Source: Rhodocyclaceae bacterium (GTDB taxonomy: Bacteria > Pseudomonadota > Gammaproteobacteria > Burkholderiales > Rhodocyclaceae). Taken from it: a stretch of DNA of 64,000 nucleotides. Both the position numbers and the translations under genes were made by a program. Position 1 is the first letter of the stretch, and each line of letters begins with the position of its first letter. Shown piece after piece: positions 61,505 to 64,000 of the stretch. The DNA lies in the NCBI GenBank assembly GCA_028714035.1, contig JAQTNA010000015.1, positions 20,562 through 84,561 of the forward strand, written 5' to 3'. The notes under the pieces were generated by a model, which was not told the DNA's origin, made no database searches, and saw only the letters and a list, made by a program, of their open reading frames with translations.

Positions 61505-62292
61505 TCAAACTTGCCCTGAATCATGGCTTGATATTCCGGAGTCCCCTGGAACTTCCAGCGCAGTTGATTGGCATAACCGGTCTCGGCGGCGCGATTGCCC
61601 AGCTTGCGCTCGATGCGCAAGGCCAGCCAGAGCGCAGCCGGATCCGGCTGGGAAATGCGCAACACCTCGGCAATGAAGCGCTGGGCCTCATATAGGTTGC
61701 CATATGTGTATCGGTACTCAGCCACGCGATAAAGCGCCTGAGTGTTGCGGCGATCGGCCATCACCGCCTTCATGAAATAGTCGCCCGCCGCCTCATTGTC
61801 CTTTTCCAGCAGGGCGCACATGCCGGCGTTGTACCAGGCCTTGGTCGGGGTCGGGTACAGGGGCTCCTTCACCGCCTTCATGAAATAGGCAAAGGAGTCC
61901 TTGACCTGGCCGTTCTGGCACAGAAACCAGCCATAGTTGTTGTTGATCTCCGCGTCACCCGGCGCCAATTTCAGCGCCTTCTCGAAATTCAGGCGCGCCA
62001 GTGCCGACTCCCGGAGATACATGTGCACCAGACCCAGGAGATTGTAGGCCGGGGCATACCGGGGGTCGGCCTGGACCGCGCTCTCGCCTTCCTCCAGGGC
62101 CACCGCCATCCGGCCGGCCTGAAAATAGGCGCTTCCCAGTTCGGTATGCACCTTGGCCCGATTTTCCACCGAATTCTCCGGGGAACCCTCCGAGCCGGAA
62201 GGCTTGTAGCTCACGCCACCACCGTCTGCCCGAACCAGGGCCGACAGGCAGAGCAGGATGGCATACAGTCCGAACCGTAAACGCCGAGTCAT
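61501..62292 (-). CDS. pilW: Type IV pilus biogenesis/stability protein PilW (PilF)
   Basis: This 263-residue TPR protein has a hydrophobic N-terminal signal ([18 protein letters not shown]). Six TPR units follow, such as [20 protein letters not shown] and [20 protein letters not shown]. In relatives it is the pilotin for the PilQ secretin. A cysteine lies in the signal but without a good lipobox, so lipidation is uncertain. It lies between rlmN and rodZ with ATGA overlaps on both sides. Confidence 0.9.
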   Translation of the reverse strand: MTRRLRFGLYAILLCLSALVRADGGGVSYKPSGSEGSPENSVENRAKVHTELGSAYFQAGRMAVALEEGESAVQADPRYAPAYNLLGLVHMYLRESALARLNFEKALKLAPGDAEINNNYGWFLCQNGQVKDSFAYFMKAVKEPLYPTPTKAWYNAGMCALLEKDNEAAGDYFMKAVMADRRNTQALYRVAEYRYTYGNLYEAQRFIAEVLRISQPDPAALWLALRIERKLGNRAAETGYANQLRWKFQGTPEYQAMIQGKFE

Positions 62293-63395
62293 GGCCTCAC
62301 CTCCACCAGCGGAATGCTGCCGGAAAGGAGCCGCCGCTTGCTCTTGTCCTGCACCTGCCCGGCCAGCTGGCCGCAGGCCGCATCCACATCCTCGCCCCGC
62401 GTCTTGCGCGTCGTGACCACCAGGCCCGCCGCCTGGAGAATCTCGGCGAAACGGCGGATACGGTCCGGTTTCGAGCGGCCAAAGGGCGCGCCGGGGAAGG
62501 GATTGAACGGAATCAGGTTGAACTTGCAGGGCACATCCGCCACCAGAGCCAGCAACTCCCGCGCATCCCGGTCCCGGTCATTCACGCCATCGAGCATGAC
62601 GTACTCGAAGGTGATGAAATCCCGTGGCGCCTTTACCAGGTAACGCCGGCAGGCCGCCATGAGTTCGGACAGCGGGTACTTCTTGTTGATCGGTACCAGT
62701 TCATCCCGCAGGACATCGTTCGGCGCATGCAGCGAGACCGCCAGTGCCACGGGGCAATCCTCCCGCAAGCGATCCATGGCCGGCACGATGCCCGAGGTGG
62801 ACACCGTCACCCGGCGCCGGGACAGGCCGTAGGCATTGTCATCCAGCATCAGCCGCAGCGCCCGCAGGGTATGGTCGTAATTGGCCAGGGGCTCGCCCAT
62901 GCCCATCAGCACCACGTTGCTGATGACCCGCTCACCGTCATTTTCCCCGCCGCGCACCGCACCGAGCGCCCGGTTCGCCCACCAGAGCTGACCGATGATC
63001 TCGGCGACCGACAGGTTACGGTTGAAACCCTGCTTGCCCGTGGAGCAGAAGGCACAATCCAGGGCACAGCCGGCCTGGGTGGACACACACAGGGTACCGC
63101 GCCGGGCCTCGGGGATGAACACCGTTTCCACGGCATTGCCCTCCCCCACCGAGAGCAGCCACTTGCGCGTGCCGTCGTCCGACAGGGAATCGCGAATGAC
63201 CTCCGGCGCGGCGACCACGGCCTCCTCCGCCAGACGCGCCCTGAGGCTCTTGGCCACGTCGGTCATGTCGGAGAATTCGGCGACCCCGAACTGGTGCATC
63301 CAGCGCAGCACCTGCTTCGCCCGAAACGGCTTCTCGCCCAGGGAGGCGAAATACTCGGTCAAGCCGGCGGGATCGAAGTCGAGCAGGTTAATCAT
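62289..63395 (-). CDS. rlmN: Dual-specificity RNA methyltransferase RlmN
   Basis: This 368-residue radical-SAM enzyme methylates A2503 of 23S rRNA and A37 of some tRNAs. The [4Fe-4S]/SAM motif is [15 protein letters not shown] near residue 113, and a further conserved Cys is seen in [17 protein letters not shown] near the C-terminus. The start at 63395 (MINLLDFDP) matches family starts better than one 12 codons upstream. Confidence 0.96.
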   Translation of the reverse strand: MINLLDFDPAGLTEYFASLGEKPFRAKQVLRWMHQFGVAEFSDMTDVAKSLRARLAEEAVVAAPEVIRDSLSDDGTRKWLLSVGEGNAVETVFIPEARRGTLCVSTQAGCALDCAFCSTGKQGFNRNLSVAEIIGQLWWANRALGAVRGGENDGERVISNVVLMGMGEPLANYDHTLRALRLMLDDNAYGLSRRRVTVSTSGIVPAMDRLREDCPVALAVSLHAPNDVLRDELVPINKKYPLSELMAACRRYLVKAPRDFITFEYVMLDGVNDRDRDARELLALVADVPCKFNLIPFNPFPGAPFGRSKPDRIRRFAEILQAAGLVVTTRKTRGEDVDAACGQLAGQVQDKSKRRLLSGSIPLVEVRP

Positions 63396-63485
63396 TCGGT
63401 GAGGAGTGAGGGGTAAGGGGCGAGGAGTCAAAATATCCGCGCCTGCGGCGCGCTGAATATTCTGATTCCTGATCCCTGATTCCTG

Positions 63486-63911
63486 TTACCTGGAATAGAC
63501 GTTCAGGGCCGGGAAGAAGTAGGCTACTTCCACCGCGGCGGTTTCCGGGGCGTCGGAGCCGTGCACGGCGTTGGCATCAATGCTCTGAGCGAAGTCGGCG
63601 CGGATGGTTCCCGGGGCGGCCTTCTTCGGGTCGGTGGCGCCCATCAGCTCGCGGTTCTTGGCGATGGCGTCCTCGCCTTCCAGCACCTGCACGAACACCG
63701 GGCCGGAGATCATGAACTCGACCAGATCCTTGAAGAAGGGGCGCTCCTTGTGCACGGCATAGAAGCCTTCCGCTTCGGCGCGGGACAGGTGCACCAGGCG
63801 GGCGGCGGCGATCTTCAGGCCGGCGGCTTCGAAGCGGGCGACGATCTGGCCGATCACGTTCTTGGCGACGGCGTCGGGCTTGATGATGGAAAGGGTACGT
63901 TGAACAGCCAT
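63486..63911 (-). CDS. ndk: Nucleoside diphosphate kinase
   Basis: The 141-residue enzyme balances nucleoside triphosphate pools by phosphate transfer through a histidine. The opening [20 protein letters not shown] and the active-site region [10 protein letters not shown] (His near residue 117) are intact. A GGAG ribosome site precedes the ATG. It heads the visible part of the block; the next 89 bases to the window end show no gene. Confidence 0.98.
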   Translation of the reverse strand: MAVQRTLSIIKPDAVAKNVIGQIVARFEAAGLKIAAARLVHLSRAEAEGFYAVHKERPFFKDLVEFMISGPVFVQVLEGEDAIAKNRELMGATDPKKAAPGTIRADFAQSIDANAVHGSDAPETAAVEVAYFFPALNVYSR

Positions 63912-64000
63912 GGGAATCTCCAGATGGAAGGGTAAAAAAGATAACCGCGAATTTTAACCCACAAAGGGCGGCTTCCCCCACGCCCGGCTCACAAAAAACC

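Overview
The window is high-GC chromosomal DNA from a betaproteobacterium that probably oxidises reduced sulfur compounds. Three things suggest this. A sox cluster (soxYZAXB plus a YeeE/YedE-type sulfur transporter gene) lies at 5.7-11.0 kb. The housekeeping order ndk-rlmN-pilW-rodZ-ispG-hisS-yfgM-bamB-der-hfq-hflX-hflK-hflC-DUF2065-hisZ-purA is the betaproteobacterial arrangement. DUF1841 and a stand-alone HisZ fit the same group. Genus cannot be fixed from sequence alone; relatives of Sulfuricella, Sulfuritalea or Thiobacillus are plausible. No rRNA operon, CRISPR array, prophage or complete insertion sequence was seen.

Layout. 0-3.3 kb: the end of a PAS-GGDEF protein, then a PiT phosphate transporter with its DUF47 partner. 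3.4-5.6 kb: a polysaccharide pyruvyl transferase-like gene paired with a CoA-ester lyase gene. 5.7-11.0 kb: the sox operon on the minus strand, ending in a strong terminator. 11.3-12.6 kb: divergent from sox, an ECF sigma factor gene overlaps a gene for a membrane anti-sigma factor whose C-terminal half is a DsrE-like sulfur-relay domain; this is the most novel arrangement here. 13.0-22.5 kb: two very large hybrid histidine kinases flank a small accessory patch (BrnA antitoxin, frame-disrupted BrnT toxin, solo phospholipase D-like protein, MITE-like repeat). 22.8-30.0 kb: a small Ala/Lys-rich exported protein, SRP RNA, HU, and the proteostasis block lon / clpX-clpP-tig. 30.4-33.5 kb: a PAS-GGDEF-EAL protein behind a 23-base C homopolymer, and tRNA-Leu(UAG). 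33.5-38.5 kb: a cupin and a YejBEF-like peptide ABC transporter whose fused ATPase gene carries an intergenic-type repeat in frame. 38.8-44.7 kb: endonuclease III, DUF1841, an HDOD protein, a four-gene operon of unknown function and a metallo-beta-lactamase/ODP-like protein. 44.8-48.0 kb: a PilB/GspE ATPase and an aromatic/aspartate aminotransferase. 48.1-64.0 kb: the conserved purA...ndk block on the minus strand.

How the genes fit together. Sox proteins bind and oxidise thiosulfate in the periplasm. soxCD is absent from this cluster, so the sulfane sulfur left on SoxY must be handled by enzymes encoded elsewhere. The ECF sigma factor and its DsrE-type anti-sigma are placed to couple periplasmic sulfur chemistry to transcription, but this is inference. 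Several cyclic-di-GMP and phosphorelay proteins without obvious local partners indicate a signalling-rich genome. Several families of palindromic intergenic repeats (at about 18.5, 22.5, 34.9, 36.0, 38.6, 54.2 and 59.2 kb) are scattered through the window.
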